35,358 nt of DNA from Arsenicicoccus bolidensis DSM 15745 (GTDB lineage: Bacteria; Actinomycetota; Actinomycetes; Actinomycetales; Dermatophilaceae): the NCBI RefSeq assembly GCF_000426385.1, contig NZ_AUFG01000040.1, forward strand, positions 1 through 35,358, given 5' to 3'. Below the pieces are notes generated by a model. It had not been told where the DNA came from, made no database searches, and saw only the letters and a program-made list of their open reading frames with translations. The position numbers and the translations under genes are program-made. Below, one piece after another: positions 17,458 through 25,175 of this stretch (position 1 is its first letter; each line of letters starts with the position of its first letter).

Positions 17458-17835
17458 TGATGTCCCCTCTGGAGCTGTGACCGATCGTGCGCGACGCCCC
17501 CCGGGCGACGCGATGGAGAGGGGCCGACCGCGGCTGGCGCGTCGACCCTATGGGTCAAGAGTACGGAGCGAGAGACCGTAGCGGTACGCGGTCCTCGACA
17601 TCGGGGTGGCCTCACGCTGTGTGACAAGGGACGCAGGAGTGAACATCAGGTGATGCCGGGGAATGACAGGACCGTGTTTCCGCAGGTCACAGCGAGATAA
17701 CGGGATGCCGCGCAGCGACATAACGAAACGATAACGGACAGGACCGAACGGGTGAAACCCCGGCACGACATACCCCAACGATCCGCACCTATCGCAACTC
17801 AGAGTGACGGATGAGCACCGTGCCAGGATGGTCGG
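17458..17835. promoter_or_regulatory. Divergent control region of NlpC/P60 gene and exporter
   Basis: A 378-bp gene-free region, less GC-rich than its surroundings. Three ATAACG boxes lie at 17697-17702, 17720-17725 and 17731-17736; the first two belong to a longer direct repeat (CAGCGAGATAACG / CAGCGACATAACG). On the minus strand TTCACC, an 18-nt spacer and TATCGT form a possible promoter that would give the hydrolase a leader of about 270 nt. Near the hydrolase start a CGCG-A-CGCCC/GGGCG-A-CGCG hairpin is seen. I found no match to the c-di-AMP (ydaO) riboswitch core. Several ATG/GTG codons occur but no supported gene. Confidence 0.5.
17824..17829 (+). promoter_or_regulatory. Possible -10 of leaderless exporter gene
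   Basis: CAGGAT lies exactly 6 nt before the GTG at 17836 and no Shine-Dalgarno is present. The first base deviates from TANNNT, so this is weaker than the other cases. Confidence 0.35.
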
Positions 17836-19107
17836 GTGACCCCGGCCCACCCCACCCCCCGACGTGCGGGGATGGGGCTCACCCTCGTGCTCGCCGGGCT
17901 GTCGATGTTCGGCCCGTTCAGCATCGACACCGCGTTCCCGGCGTTCCAGCAGATGGGGGCCGAGCTCGAGGTGGGCAGCACGGCCATGCAGCAGGTGGTC
18001 AGCGTCTACCTGCTGGCCTTCGCGATCATGAGCCTGGTGCACGGCCCGCTGTCGGACGCCGTGGGCCGTCGCCCGGTCATGGTCGCGGGCATCGCCGTCT
18101 TCGTGCTGGCGTCCGTCGGGTGCGCCCTGTCCACCAGCCTCCCCGTCCTGCTGGTCTGCCGCGCCCTGCAGGGGTTCTCGGCCGGAGCGGGCCAGATCGT
18201 GAGCCGGGCGGTGGTCCGGGACCTGTTCGACGGGCCCGAGGCCCAGCGGCTGATGAGCCACGTGGCGATGATCTTCGGCGTCGCCCCGGCGATCGCCCCG
18301 ATCATCGGCGGCGCGCTGCTCGGCCTCGGCCGGTGGCCGCTGGTCTTCTGGTTCCTCGCCGCCTTCGGCCTGCTCATGGCCGGCGCGGTGCTGCTGGTGC
18401 TGCCCGAGACCCACCCGCCCAAGGCCCGTACTCCCCTGCGCCTCGGCGCGGCCGTCGGCAGCCTGGTGCGGATCGCCCGCGGGGCGGCCTTCTGGCGGAT
18501 CGCGCTGGCCTGCACCCTGACCTTCGCCGGCCAGTTCCTCTACATCGCCGGCGCGCCGATCTTCGTGGTGGACCTGCTCGGGCTGGGTAGCGGGGACTTC
18601 TGGCTCTTCTTCGTCCCGATGATCGGGTGCATGGTGACCGGCGCCTTCGTCAGCGGACGCCTCGCGGGTCGGATCACCGGACGGACCCAGGTCATGGTCG
18701 GTATGACGATCGCCCTGGCCTCGGGCGTGCTCACCGTGGTCCTGGCGGCGACGCCATACCCGACCCGTCTGCCCTGGCCCGTGGTCGGCCCCTCGCTGAT
18801 GGCGCTGGGCGTGGCCATGGCCTTCCCGGTGCTGCAGCTCGCCGTGCTGGACCTCCACCCGGACGCCCGGGGCTCGGCGGCGTCCGCGTCGTCGTTCATA
18901 CAGCTGGCGTTCAACGCCGCCCTGGCCGGCCTGGTCGTGCCGGTCGCCACCGCGTCGCTGCTGAGCCTCGCCCTGACCAGCCTGCTGCTGCTCGTGCTGG
19001 GCACCGGGGTGCTGGGCCTGCACCTGCTGGCCACCCGGCCCCGGGCCGGGCGCGCGCTGCGCACGACCCGGGGTCCCGAGCCGCTGGAGCCGACCGACCG
19101 GATGTGA
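17836..19107 (+). CDS. MFS drug-resistance transporter, Bcr/CflA type, 423 aa
   Basis: Twelve hydrophobic helices in a two-times-six arrangement. The first helix and loop (FGPFSIDTAFPAFQQMGAEL) and the motif A loop HGPLSDAVGRRPVMVAG match the Bcr/CflA branch of DHA1 proton-driven exporters; the helix 5 region AGAGQIVSRAVVRDLF is also typical of that group. Substrate cannot be told from sequence (bicyclomycin, chloramphenicol and others are known for relatives). GTG start at 17836, apparently leaderless. The stop lies 3 bp from that of the convergent esterase, so no terminator separates them. Confidence 0.9.
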   Translation: MTPAHPTPRRAGMGLTLVLAGLSMFGPFSIDTAFPAFQQMGAELEVGSTAMQQVVSVYLLAFAIMSLVHGPLSDAVGRRPVMVAGIAVFVLASVGCALSTSLPVLLVCRALQGFSAGAGQIVSRAVVRDLFDGPEAQRLMSHVAMIFGVAPAIAPIIGGALLGLGRWPLVFWFLAAFGLLMAGAVLLVLPETHPPKARTPLRLGAAVGSLVRIARGAAFWRIALACTLTFAGQFLYIAGAPIFVVDLLGLGSGDFWLFFVPMIGCMVTGAFVSGRLAGRITGRTQVMVGMTIALASGVLTVVLAATPYPTRLPWPVVGPSLMALGVAMAFPVLQLAVLDLHPDARGSAASASSFIQLAFNAALAGLVVPVATASLLSLALTSLLLLVLGTGVLGLHLLATRPRAGRALRTTRGPEPLEPTDRM

Positions 19108-19110
19108 GGC

Positions 19111-20266
19111 TCAGCCCTTGGCGCCGGCGTCCTTGAGCAGGAAGGTGAGGGTCCTCGGCAGGGCCTCGCGCCAGGCCGTGTAGGTGTGCCCGGCGTTGTC
19201 CACGACCATCGGGGTGATGCCGGGCAGGCCCTTGGTGGCGCCGAGGAACTGCTGCGTCAGCTGCCAGCTCTGGGCGTCGGCCGGCGAGGACATCGCCAGC
19301 AGCCGGGTGCGGGCCGGCGGGCGGTTGCGCAGCAGCCACGCCACGTCCGAGCGCTGCCGGAGCGCAGGGTCGCGCTGGAGGACGCTCGCGAGGGTGCCGG
19401 TCGAGCTGTCCACGGTCGGCGTGAAGTAGCCCTGCAGGGACGCCCCGGAGCCGAACGTCTGCGGCTCGGCGGCGTGGAGCTTGGCCGCGCAGTAGCCGCC
19501 GAGCGACCACCCCAGCACCGACCAGCGGGGGCCGGGCTGGACGACGCCCAGCGTGTGCTGCGCCCAGGCGGGCACGTCCCTGGCGAGCCAGGTGTAGGCC
19601 TGCGGACCCCCCGGGTAGTCCGTGCACTCCGTGTCCTGCGGGAGCTTGATGTTGACCTCGGGCATGACCGCGACGAACGGCGGGATCTGCTTGGAGCGGA
19701 TCAGCGGGGCGGCCTTCTGGGCGAACTGCAGGGAGGTCGCCACGTTGTCGACGGGGCCGTAGGCGCCGCCCAGCACGAACACGACGGGCAGGCCCTTGGC
19801 GTTGGCGGCGTGCTCGTGGCCCGGGGGCATCCAGACGACGACCTTGGCGGTCGTCCCGGACTGCACGCCGGACACGACGTAGTCGCGGTAGAGCCCGTCG
19901 CCCTTGGGCGGCTGGACCTTGCGGGGAGCCCAGCCACGCACCCGGATCTGCTTCAGCTCGTCCGTGGTCATGGCCCCGCCCGAGGCGGGCTGCGCCACGG
20001 CGGCGAACGGGTTGTCGTCCTCGGACGCCGCGGCGAGCGAGGACCAGGTGGGGAAGAAGCCGAAGTCCCGGTTGACGACCAGGACGAGCCCCGCGATGGC
20101 GAGCACCTGGGACAGCACGATCGACACCGCCACCCCGGCCGAGGCCGCCACGCGGCGCCCCGTCCCCCGCCCTGCCGAGCGGCGGTACCAGCACCGCGAC
20201 CACCAGTGGGACTGCCAGCGCCAGGCCGATCGTGGCCGCGATGACAAGCCGCGACGTCGGACCCAT
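19111..20266 (-). CDS. Alpha/beta-hydrolase-fold putative esterase, apparent frameshift near 20164
   Basis: The catalytic part (about residues 90-385) reads openly and has a nucleophile elbow GWSLGGYCA (GxSxxG) and a C-terminal His in NAGHTYTAW, as in the esterase D / Ag85-like group. The N-terminus is split: the start MGPTSRLVIAATIGLALAVPL at 20266 has an excellent GAAGGAGG site and a clean membrane helix, but lies one frame away from the rest. Dropping one base from the C5 run at 20164-20168 joins them as VPPLGRAGTGRRVAASAG, giving two N-terminal membrane helices. Without that, translation could restart at GTG 20151. Either a sequencing error or a real homopolymer frameshift. Confidence 0.75.
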
Positions 20267-20332
20267 GTCCCGCCTCCTTCTTGTCTGCTACGCACCGTAG
20301 ACGCCGACCACGGCCCAGAGGTTGACCATCGA

Positions 20333-20357
20333 TCGGGTGACCGCCCCGTTCACCCGA
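20333..20357 (-). terminator. Inverted repeat after the APH-type kinase gene
   Basis: TCGGGTGA (20333-20340) and TCACCCGA (20350-20357) form an 8-bp stem with a 9-nt loop, 11 bp beyond the stop of the kinase gene and upstream of the esterase promoter region. It may be a terminator or an operator; there is no T-tract. Confidence 0.45.
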
Positions 20358-20368
20358 ACAGGTCGCTC

Positions 20369-21370
20369 TCAGGCGAGCGCGCCCGGGTCTGGTGCCACCT
20401 CGCGCAGGCCGGAGGTCGCCGCCGCGATCCGGCGCTCGGTCAGCCCGGGCTCGTGCCGTCCCTCCGCGAGCAGCCGACGGTCGTGCAACGAGCCGAGCAG
20501 GCTCTCGCACACCTCCCACGCGTCGCGGCGGGCGAGCAGCGACTCGACGGTCTCGGTGGCCCGGAGGTCGGCGGGGGCCGCGTCGAGATAGGCCCGGACG
20601 ACCTGCTCGACCCGGCCCCGCCCCAGCCGCACCTGCACGCCCTCGCTCGCGAGCCGCCCCCCGAGGTAGCCGAGATCGCGGGCGGGGTCGTCGATCTCGG
20701 CCCACTCCCAGTCGACCAGCCGCGGCTCGCCGTGCTCGACGAGGACGTTGGCCGCGACGAGGTCGCCGTGCACCAGCGCGAACCGGCGGACCGGCTCGAA
20801 CCACGGCTCGCGCTCGGCCAGGTAGGCGCGCACGCCCGGCAGCAGCGCCAGCACGTCGGGATCGGCCACCACCTGCGGCTGGTGCTCGAGCCACCACCCC
20901 AGCCCGGCCTCGAAGGCGCCGACGATGCTGACGGTGCTGCGCTGCGGGTCACCGACCGGTCCGCAGCGCGGGTAGGCCCGGTCGTGCAGGCGCGCGATGG
21001 CCTGCGCGAGCCTGGTCAGCAGCTCGTCGTCCCAGTCGTCGGCGTCGGTGAGCACCTCGCCGGGCACCAGCCCGACGACCATGGCCGGCATGCCGAGCCG
21101 GTCACCGCTCTCGTCCAGGGCCACCGGCTCGGGGCCCACCCCGTCCGGCAGGAGCTGCAGCACCGTGAACTCGTCACGCATGGCGCGCGGCAGGTCCTCG
21201 GTGGGGCGACGCACCACCCGCACCACGACGTCGGTGCCCCGGGTGGCGACGTGCCAGGCGGCATACGACTCTCCCTCCCCCAGCAGGCTCACCCACTCGG
21301 GGGCGTGGGGCAGGCCGCACCAGGCCCACTCGCGGTCGAGGGCGGCACGCAGGGCGGTCTCGTCGATCAC
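20369..21370 (-). CDS. Aminoglycoside phosphotransferase (APH)-family kinase, 333 aa
   Basis: The C-lobe has the APH catalytic loop LVHGDLVAANVLV (HGDxxxxN) and the metal-binding LVDWEWAEIDDPARDLGYL, both complete. The N-lobe shows a GEGESYAAWHV glycine-rich segment and VVVRV with an Arg in place of the common Lys region. These kinases act on aminoglycosides, macrolides, homoserine, choline or other small molecules; the substrate is not predictable here. GTG at 21370 follows TAGCCT by 6 nt, with no true Shine-Dalgarno spacing, so it is probably leaderless. Confidence 0.85.
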   Translation of the reverse strand: MIDETALRAALDREWAWCGLPHAPEWVSLLGEGESYAAWHVATRGTDVVVRVVRRPTEDLPRAMRDEFTVLQLLPDGVGPEPVALDESGDRLGMPAMVVGLVPGEVLTDADDWDDELLTRLAQAIARLHDRAYPRCGPVGDPQRSTVSIVGAFEAGLGWWLEHQPQVVADPDVLALLPGVRAYLAEREPWFEPVRRFALVHGDLVAANVLVEHGEPRLVDWEWAEIDDPARDLGYLGGRLASEGVQVRLGRGRVEQVVRAYLDAAPADLRATETVESLLARRDAWEVCESLLGSLHDRRLLAEGRHEPGLTERRIAAATSGLREVAPDPGALA

Positions 21371-21376
21371 CGCTCC

Positions 21377-21382
21377 AGGCTA
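21377..21382 (-). promoter_or_regulatory. -10 box of leaderless kinase gene
   Basis: TAGCCT on the minus strand, then GGAGCG and the GTG start at 21370. The GGAG is only 2 nt from the start, too close for a ribosome site. Confidence 0.5.
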
Positions 21383-21443
21383 GGCGGCTCGCCCGTGGTG
21401 GGCGGTCCTTGCCAGCCGGTCGCTCCGCGCACCGCACGCGCCC

Positions 21444-21527
21444 GCGAGGGGCGACGGGCGAGGGGCAGGGCGAGGGGACGCGAATGTCGCTCCCGACGGC
21501 GTGTCGTGGACCTTCGCGTCCCCTCGC
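21444..21527 (-). repeat. Long stem-loop with GCGAGGGG repeats downstream of pcaJ
   Basis: A perfect 15-bp inverted repeat, GCGAGGGGACGCGAA (21470-21484) and its complement (21513-21527), encloses a 28-nt loop that itself can form GTCG/CGAC. Two more direct copies of GCGAGGGG precede it. It lies beyond the end of the pca operon and may end that transcript. Confidence 0.75.
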
Positions 21528-21540
21528 TGCCGATCGATGC

Positions 21541-21580
21541 CTGTCGGCGACTGTCGGCGACTGTCGATGCTGGTCGATGC
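21541..21580. repeat. 10-bp tandem repeats
   Basis: Four 10-bp units in register: CTGTCGGCGA twice, then CTGTCGATGC and TGGTCGATGC. They resemble the TGTCG array at 2241-2275 and sit just beyond the long stem-loop, about 25 bp from the pcaJ stop. Confidence 0.75.
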
Positions 21581-21604
21581 CACCGATGACCCTCGGAGAG
21601 CGGC

Positions 21605-22351
21605 TCAGGCGCGGGACTCCGCGCTGTCGCCCGTCTCGGAGCTGCCGTCTATCAGGGGGACGTCGAGGCGCTCGGCCAGCTCGGCGAAGGTGATGCCGTG
21701 GGTCTCGCGCACGACCACGCCACGCTCCTCGAGCAGGAACACGGCCTGGCTGGTGTAGACGCGCCGGACGCACGCCAGCCCCGTCACGGGATAGGTCAGC
21801 TCGGGGACGATCTTGGCCGAGCCGTCCTTGGCGAAGAGCGACATCATGACCCAGGTCTGCTTGGCACCGATGGCGAGGTCCATCGCGCCACCGACGGCGG
21901 GGATGGCGTCCTTGGCGCCGGTGTGCCAGTTGGCGAGGTCGCCCCCGGCCGAGACCTGGAAGGCCCCCATGACGCAGACGTCCAGGTGACCGCCGCGCAT
22001 CATCGCGAAGCTGTCGGCGTGGTGGAAGTAGGACGCCCCGGGCAGCTCGGTGACGGCGATCTTGCCGGCGTTGATGAGGTCGACGTCGACGTCCTCGCCG
22101 TGCGCCTGCGGGCCCATGCCGAGCATGCCGTTCTCGGTGTGCAGCGTGATCTGCTGCTCCTCGCGCAGGTAGTCGCTGATCAGCGTCGGCTGCCCGATCC
22201 CGAGGTTGACGAAGGACCCCGGCTCGATGTCGTGGGCGGCCAGCGCGGCGAGCTCCTGCTTGCTCAGCTCGGCGTCCGTGCTCGCGCTCGCGGTCGCGGT
22301 CGCGGTCGCGGTCGCGGTCGTGCGCGTCGGATCCGTCGTCGGCTCGGTCAT
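21605..22351 (-). CDS. pcaJ: 3-oxoacid (3-oxoadipate) CoA-transferase subunit B, 248 aa
   Basis: Beta subunit of a succinyl-CoA:3-ketoacid CoA-transferase. The catalytic glutamate lies in HTENGMLGMGP (Glu73), following NLGIGQPTLISDYL; GGAMDLAIGAK and ELTYPVTG are standard. Neighbours pcaF and pcaD make 3-oxoadipate the likely substrate. The start overlaps the pcaI stop (ATGA). Odd feature: residues about 11-25 are an Ala-Thr/Ala-Ser run encoded by a hexanucleotide repeat. Confidence 0.9.
   Translation of the reverse strand: MTEPTTDPTRTTATATATATASASTDAELSKQELAALAAHDIEPGSFVNLGIGQPTLISDYLREEQQITLHTENGMLGMGPQAHGEDVDVDLINAGKIAVTELPGASYFHHADSFAMMRGGHLDVCVMGAFQVSAGGDLANWHTGAKDAIPAVGGAMDLAIGAKQTWVMMSLFAKDGSAKIVPELTYPVTGLACVRRVYTSQAVFLLEERGVVVRETHGITFAELAERLDVPLIDGSSETGDSAESRA
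22291..22320. repeat. Hexanucleotide microsatellite (CGGTCG)5 inside pcaJ
   Basis: Five perfect CGGTCG units, read on the minus strand as alternating Thr-Ala codons near the N-terminus of PcaJ. Copy-number changes would keep the frame. Confidence 0.9.
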
Positions 22352-23043
22352 CGCGGGCCCTCCTTGTCGCTGCTGGCGGTGCGCACCTCGACGACGGTGT
22401 CGACGAAGATGCCGGGGGTCACGACGACCTCCGGGTCGATCTCCCCTGTGGGGACGAGCTGCTCGACCTGCACCACGCTGCGGGTGACCGCGGTGCACAT
22501 GGCCGGCCCGAAGTTGCGGGCGGTCTTGCGATAGACGAGGTTGCCCATCGCGTCGCTGCGCAGCGCCTTGACCAGCGCCACGTCGCCGGTGATCGGCGCC
22601 TCGAGGACATACCCGCGGCCGTCGATCACCCGCGTCTCCTTGCCCTCGGCGAGCAGGGTGCCGTATGCCGTGGGCGTGAAGAAGCCACCGATCCCGGCGC
22701 CCCCCGCGCGGATCCGCTCCGCGAGGGTGCCCTGCGGCACGACCTCGAGCTCGAGCCGCCCGGCGCGATAGGCCTCGTCGAAGTGCCACGAGTCGCTCTG
22801 GCGCGGGAACGAGCAGATCATCTTGGCGACCTGGCCGTTCTTGATCAGGGCGGCCAGGCCCTCGTCGCCATTGCCGGCGTTGTTGTTGACGACGGTGAGG
22901 CCGCTGGCCCCGCTGCGGATCAGCGCCTCGATCAGCTCGACCGGCTGCCCGGCGATGCCGAAGCCCCCGATCAGCACGGTGTCACCGTCCTCGACGATGC
23001 TGACCGCCTCGTCGACGTCCGCGGCCACGTGCAGCCCGCTCAT
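22348..23043 (-). CDS. pcaI: 3-oxoacid (3-oxoadipate) CoA-transferase subunit A, 231 aa
   Basis: Alpha subunit partner of PcaJ; together they move CoA from succinyl-CoA to 3-oxoadipate. Conserved segments: IGGFGIAGQPVELIEAL, VVNNNAGNGDEGL, and VPQGTLAERIRAGGAGIGGFFTPTAYGT followed by GKETRVIDGR. Length is normal. ATG at 23043 overlaps the pcaF stop as ATGA, giving translational coupling through pcaF-pcaI-pcaJ. Confidence 0.92.
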   Translation of the reverse strand: MSGLHVAADVDEAVSIVEDGDTVLIGGFGIAGQPVELIEALIRSGASGLTVVNNNAGNGDEGLAALIKNGQVAKMICSFPRQSDSWHFDEAYRAGRLELEVVPQGTLAERIRAGGAGIGGFFTPTAYGTLLAEGKETRVIDGRGYVLEAPITGDVALVKALRSDAMGNLVYRKTARNFGPAMCTAVTRSVVQVEQLVPTGEIDPEVVVTPGIFVDTVVEVRTASSDKEGPR

Positions 23044-24272
23044 CGTGCTCCCTCCCTCGTGCCGGTGGTGCCGGCGCTGGCGACGTTCTCGACGACGACG
23101 GCGAGCCCCTGGCCGACGCCGATGCAGATCCCGGCCAGGCCGTAGCGCCCACCGGTCGCGGCCAGGCGACGAGCCACCGTGCCGAGCACGCGCAACCCCG
23201 ATGCGCCGAGGGGGTGGCCGATGGCGATCGCCCCGCCCCAGCGGTTGACGACGTCCACGTCGAGGCCGTCGCGCTCCCACGCGTCCAGGCAGGCCAGGGA
23301 CTGGGCGGCGAAGGCCTCGTTGAGCTCGACCGCGTCGATGTCGCTCCAGGTCAGGCCCGCGCGGCGCAGCGCCTGCTCCGCCGCCGCGACGGGCGCGTAG
23401 CCGAAGTACTGCGGCTCGTTCGCGGCCTCGCCGCGGGAGACGATCTGCGCCAGGGGGTCGCGCCCCAGCAGCTCGGCCGCCCGTTCGGAGCCCACGAACG
23501 CGGCGGCCGCCCCGTCGTTGAGGGGCGAGGCGTTGCCCGCGGTGACCGTGCCGCCCTCCGTGCGAAAGACGGTCTTGAGCCCGGCCAGGGTCTCGGGGGT
23601 CGAGCCCGGGCGGATGCCCTCGTCCCGCTCGAGGTCCGTCCCGGGCACGGTGACCACGTGGTCGGCATACCGGCCCTCGTCCCAGGCCGCAGCGGCGAGC
23701 CGGTGCGACTCGGCGGCGAAGGCGTCCTGCCGCTCGCGCGAGACCCCGTGGAGCTCGGCGAGCTGCTCCGTCGCCTCCCCGAGGCTGACGGTCCACCGGC
23801 CAGGCATGCGGGGGTTGACCAGGCGCCACCCGAGAGCGGTGCTCTCGGCGGTGAGGTTGTGGGCGGGGTAGGGCTTGCTGGTCTTGGGCAGCACCCATGG
23901 GGCGCGGCTCATCGACTCCACGCCGCCGACGAGGACCAGGTCGGCGTCGCCCGCCATCACCTGCCGCGAGGCGACCATGGCGGCGTCGAGCGACGACCCG
24001 CAGAGCCGGTTGACCGTGCTGCCGGGGATCGAGACGGGCAGGCCGGCGAGCAGCGTGGCCATGCGGGCGACGTTGCGGTTCTCCTCGCCGGCGCCGTTGG
24101 CGTTGCCGAAGGTCACGGCGTCGATGCGCTCGGGGTCGAGCCCGGGCGAGCGGTCGACCAGGGCGCGCACGACGTGGGCCGCGAGGTCGTCGGGCCGGGT
24201 GCCGGCCAGGGCCCCGCCGAACCGCCCGAAGGGCGTCCGGACGGCGTCGTAGAGATAGGTGTCGGTGGTCAT
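23040..24272 (-). CDS. pcaF: Thiolase, 3-oxoadipyl-CoA thiolase type, 410 aa
   Basis: Splits 3-oxoadipyl-CoA into succinyl-CoA and acetyl-CoA. Thiolase residues: Cys91 in NRLCGSSLDAAM, the His of GHPLGASGLR and the second Cys in GICIGVGQG. NEAFAAQSLACL and GNASPLNDGAAAA are typical. The opening MTTDTYLYDAVRTPFGRFGG and the linkage with pcaD, pcaI and pcaJ favour PcaF over a general acetyl-CoA acetyltransferase, though both share the motifs. ATG at 24272 with GAAGGAG. Confidence 0.9.
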   Translation of the reverse strand: MTTDTYLYDAVRTPFGRFGGALAGTRPDDLAAHVVRALVDRSPGLDPERIDAVTFGNANGAGEENRNVARMATLLAGLPVSIPGSTVNRLCGSSLDAAMVASRQVMAGDADLVLVGGVESMSRAPWVLPKTSKPYPAHNLTAESTALGWRLVNPRMPGRWTVSLGEATEQLAELHGVSRERQDAFAAESHRLAAAAWDEGRYADHVVTVPGTDLERDEGIRPGSTPETLAGLKTVFRTEGGTVTAGNASPLNDGAAAAFVGSERAAELLGRDPLAQIVSRGEAANEPQYFGYAPVAAAEQALRRAGLTWSDIDAVELNEAFAAQSLACLDAWERDGLDVDVVNRWGGAIAIGHPLGASGLRVLGTVARRLAATGGRYGLAGICIGVGQGLAVVVENVASAGTTGTREGAR

Positions 24273-24300
24273 GATCGTTCTCCTTCGAACGTCGTCGGTG

Positions 24301-25095
24301 TCAGCGGCAGAAGGCGAGAAGGGCCTCGGCGGTGCCGGTCGGGTCCTCCACCGGGGCCTGGTGCCCGACCTCGGGCAGGATCACGGCGCGGCCGTCGGCC
24401 ACCCCGGAGGCGACCTGCTCCGCGGCCGCGGGCGGAACGACCTGGTCGGCGGCCCCGTTGAGCACCAGCACCGGGTCGGTCACCTCGCCCAGCCGGTCGC
24501 TCAGGTCGTATGCCGCGAGCGCCTCGCAGCACGCCGCATAGCCCTCGTCGTCGACCTCGTGCGCGAGGTCGTGCAGCAGGCCCCCCGCGACCTGCGCCTC
24601 ACGATCGGCGAAGCCGGGCGCGAACCACCGCGCCGCCGAGCCCTCGACGAGCGCCGGCGTCCCCTGGGCGCGGACCGTGACCGCTCGCTGCGTCCACGCC
24701 TCGGGGGTGCCGAGCACCGCGGCGGAGCACACCAGGGCGACGGCGGCGAACGCGCCCGGGTGGTCGGCGGCGGCCTGCAGGCCGGTCGCCCCGCCGAGGC
24801 TCACGCCCGCGTAGTACGCCGGCAGGCCGGGGGTGCCGCGACGGGCGGCCAGCTCGACCACGGCGCTCGCGAGGTCGGCGACCGTGAACGACCCGGCCGA
24901 GCCGTCGTGGTGCGTCCGGCCGTGACCGGGCAGGTCCCACCCGAGGACGTGGTAGCGGTCACCCAGCAAGGGAAGGACGGGGGCCCACAGCCGCTCGACG
25001 GCCACGCCGAGGGAGGAGCCGAGGACGAGCAGGGGCTTGGGCTGCCCGGCGGCACCGGACGAGGACAGCGGGACGACGGTGACGGGCACGCGCAC
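24301..25095 (-). CDS. pcaD: 3-oxoadipate enol-lactonase, alpha/beta hydrolase, 264 aa
   Basis: Opens 3-oxoadipate enol-lactone, the step before PcaIJ. Alpha/beta-hydrolase features: LLVLGSSLGVAVERLW, GWDLPGHGRTH, nucleophile Ser99 in GVSLGGATG, an acid in VLNGAADQVVP and His in PEVGHQAPVE. The SLG and GxGxS pattern with the LGTPEAWTQRAVTVRA lid matches PcaD. It is not fused to a carboxymuconolactone decarboxylase (no PcaL). GTG at 25095 with AGGAG at 7 nt; 28 nt separate it from pcaF. First gene of the pcaDFIJ operon. Confidence 0.9.
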   Translation of the reverse strand: MRVPVTVVPLSSSGAAGQPKPLLVLGSSLGVAVERLWAPVLPLLGDRYHVLGWDLPGHGRTHHDGSAGSFTVADLASAVVELAARRGTPGLPAYYAGVSLGGATGLQAAADHPGAFAAVALVCSAAVLGTPEAWTQRAVTVRAQGTPALVEGSAARWFAPGFADREAQVAGGLLHDLAHEVDDEGYAACCEALAAYDLSDRLGEVTDPVLVLNGAADQVVPPAAAEQVASGVADGRAVILPEVGHQAPVEDPTGTAEALLAFCR

Positions 25096-25137
25096 GGCGG
25101 GGCTCCTGGTGGTCGGGGTGGCACCAGCCTAGGCCGT

Positions 25138-25171
25138 GTTCGCAGGATGCACGCCCGTTCGCTATGCGAAC
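25138..25171 (-). promoter_or_regulatory. Candidate IclR-type (PcaR/PcaU-like) operator upstream of pcaD
   Basis: A perfect palindrome GTTCGC-TAT-GCGAAC (25157-25171) and a second, imperfect copy GTTCGC-AGG-ATGCAC (25138-25152), 19 bp apart. Both resemble the 15-bp operators of IclR-family regulators of beta-ketoadipate genes (GTTCG...GCAC/CGAAC forms). They lie 43-76 bp before the pcaD start and immediately past the stop of the cyclase gene. TAGGCT downstream may be the -10. The regulator gene is not in the window. Confidence 0.6.
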
Positions 25172-25175
25172 CGCG

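Noticed and set aside
17641-17710. CRP/FNR-type sites (TGTGA) near the hydrolase gene
   Set aside because: Only half-sites are present, without the matching TCACA at the right distance.
17521-17800. c-di-AMP (ydaO) riboswitch upstream of the NlpC/P60 gene
   Set aside because: Such hydrolases often have one, and GGGTGAAACCCCGG is vaguely similar to part of the motif, but it is on the wrong strand and the other conserved blocks (such as the GAACCCG...CAGCTAACC end) are missing.
25157-25171. ClgR operator
   Set aside because: ClgR sites have a 5-nt gap between CGC and GCG; here it is 3 nt, which fits an IclR-type operator and the pca context better.
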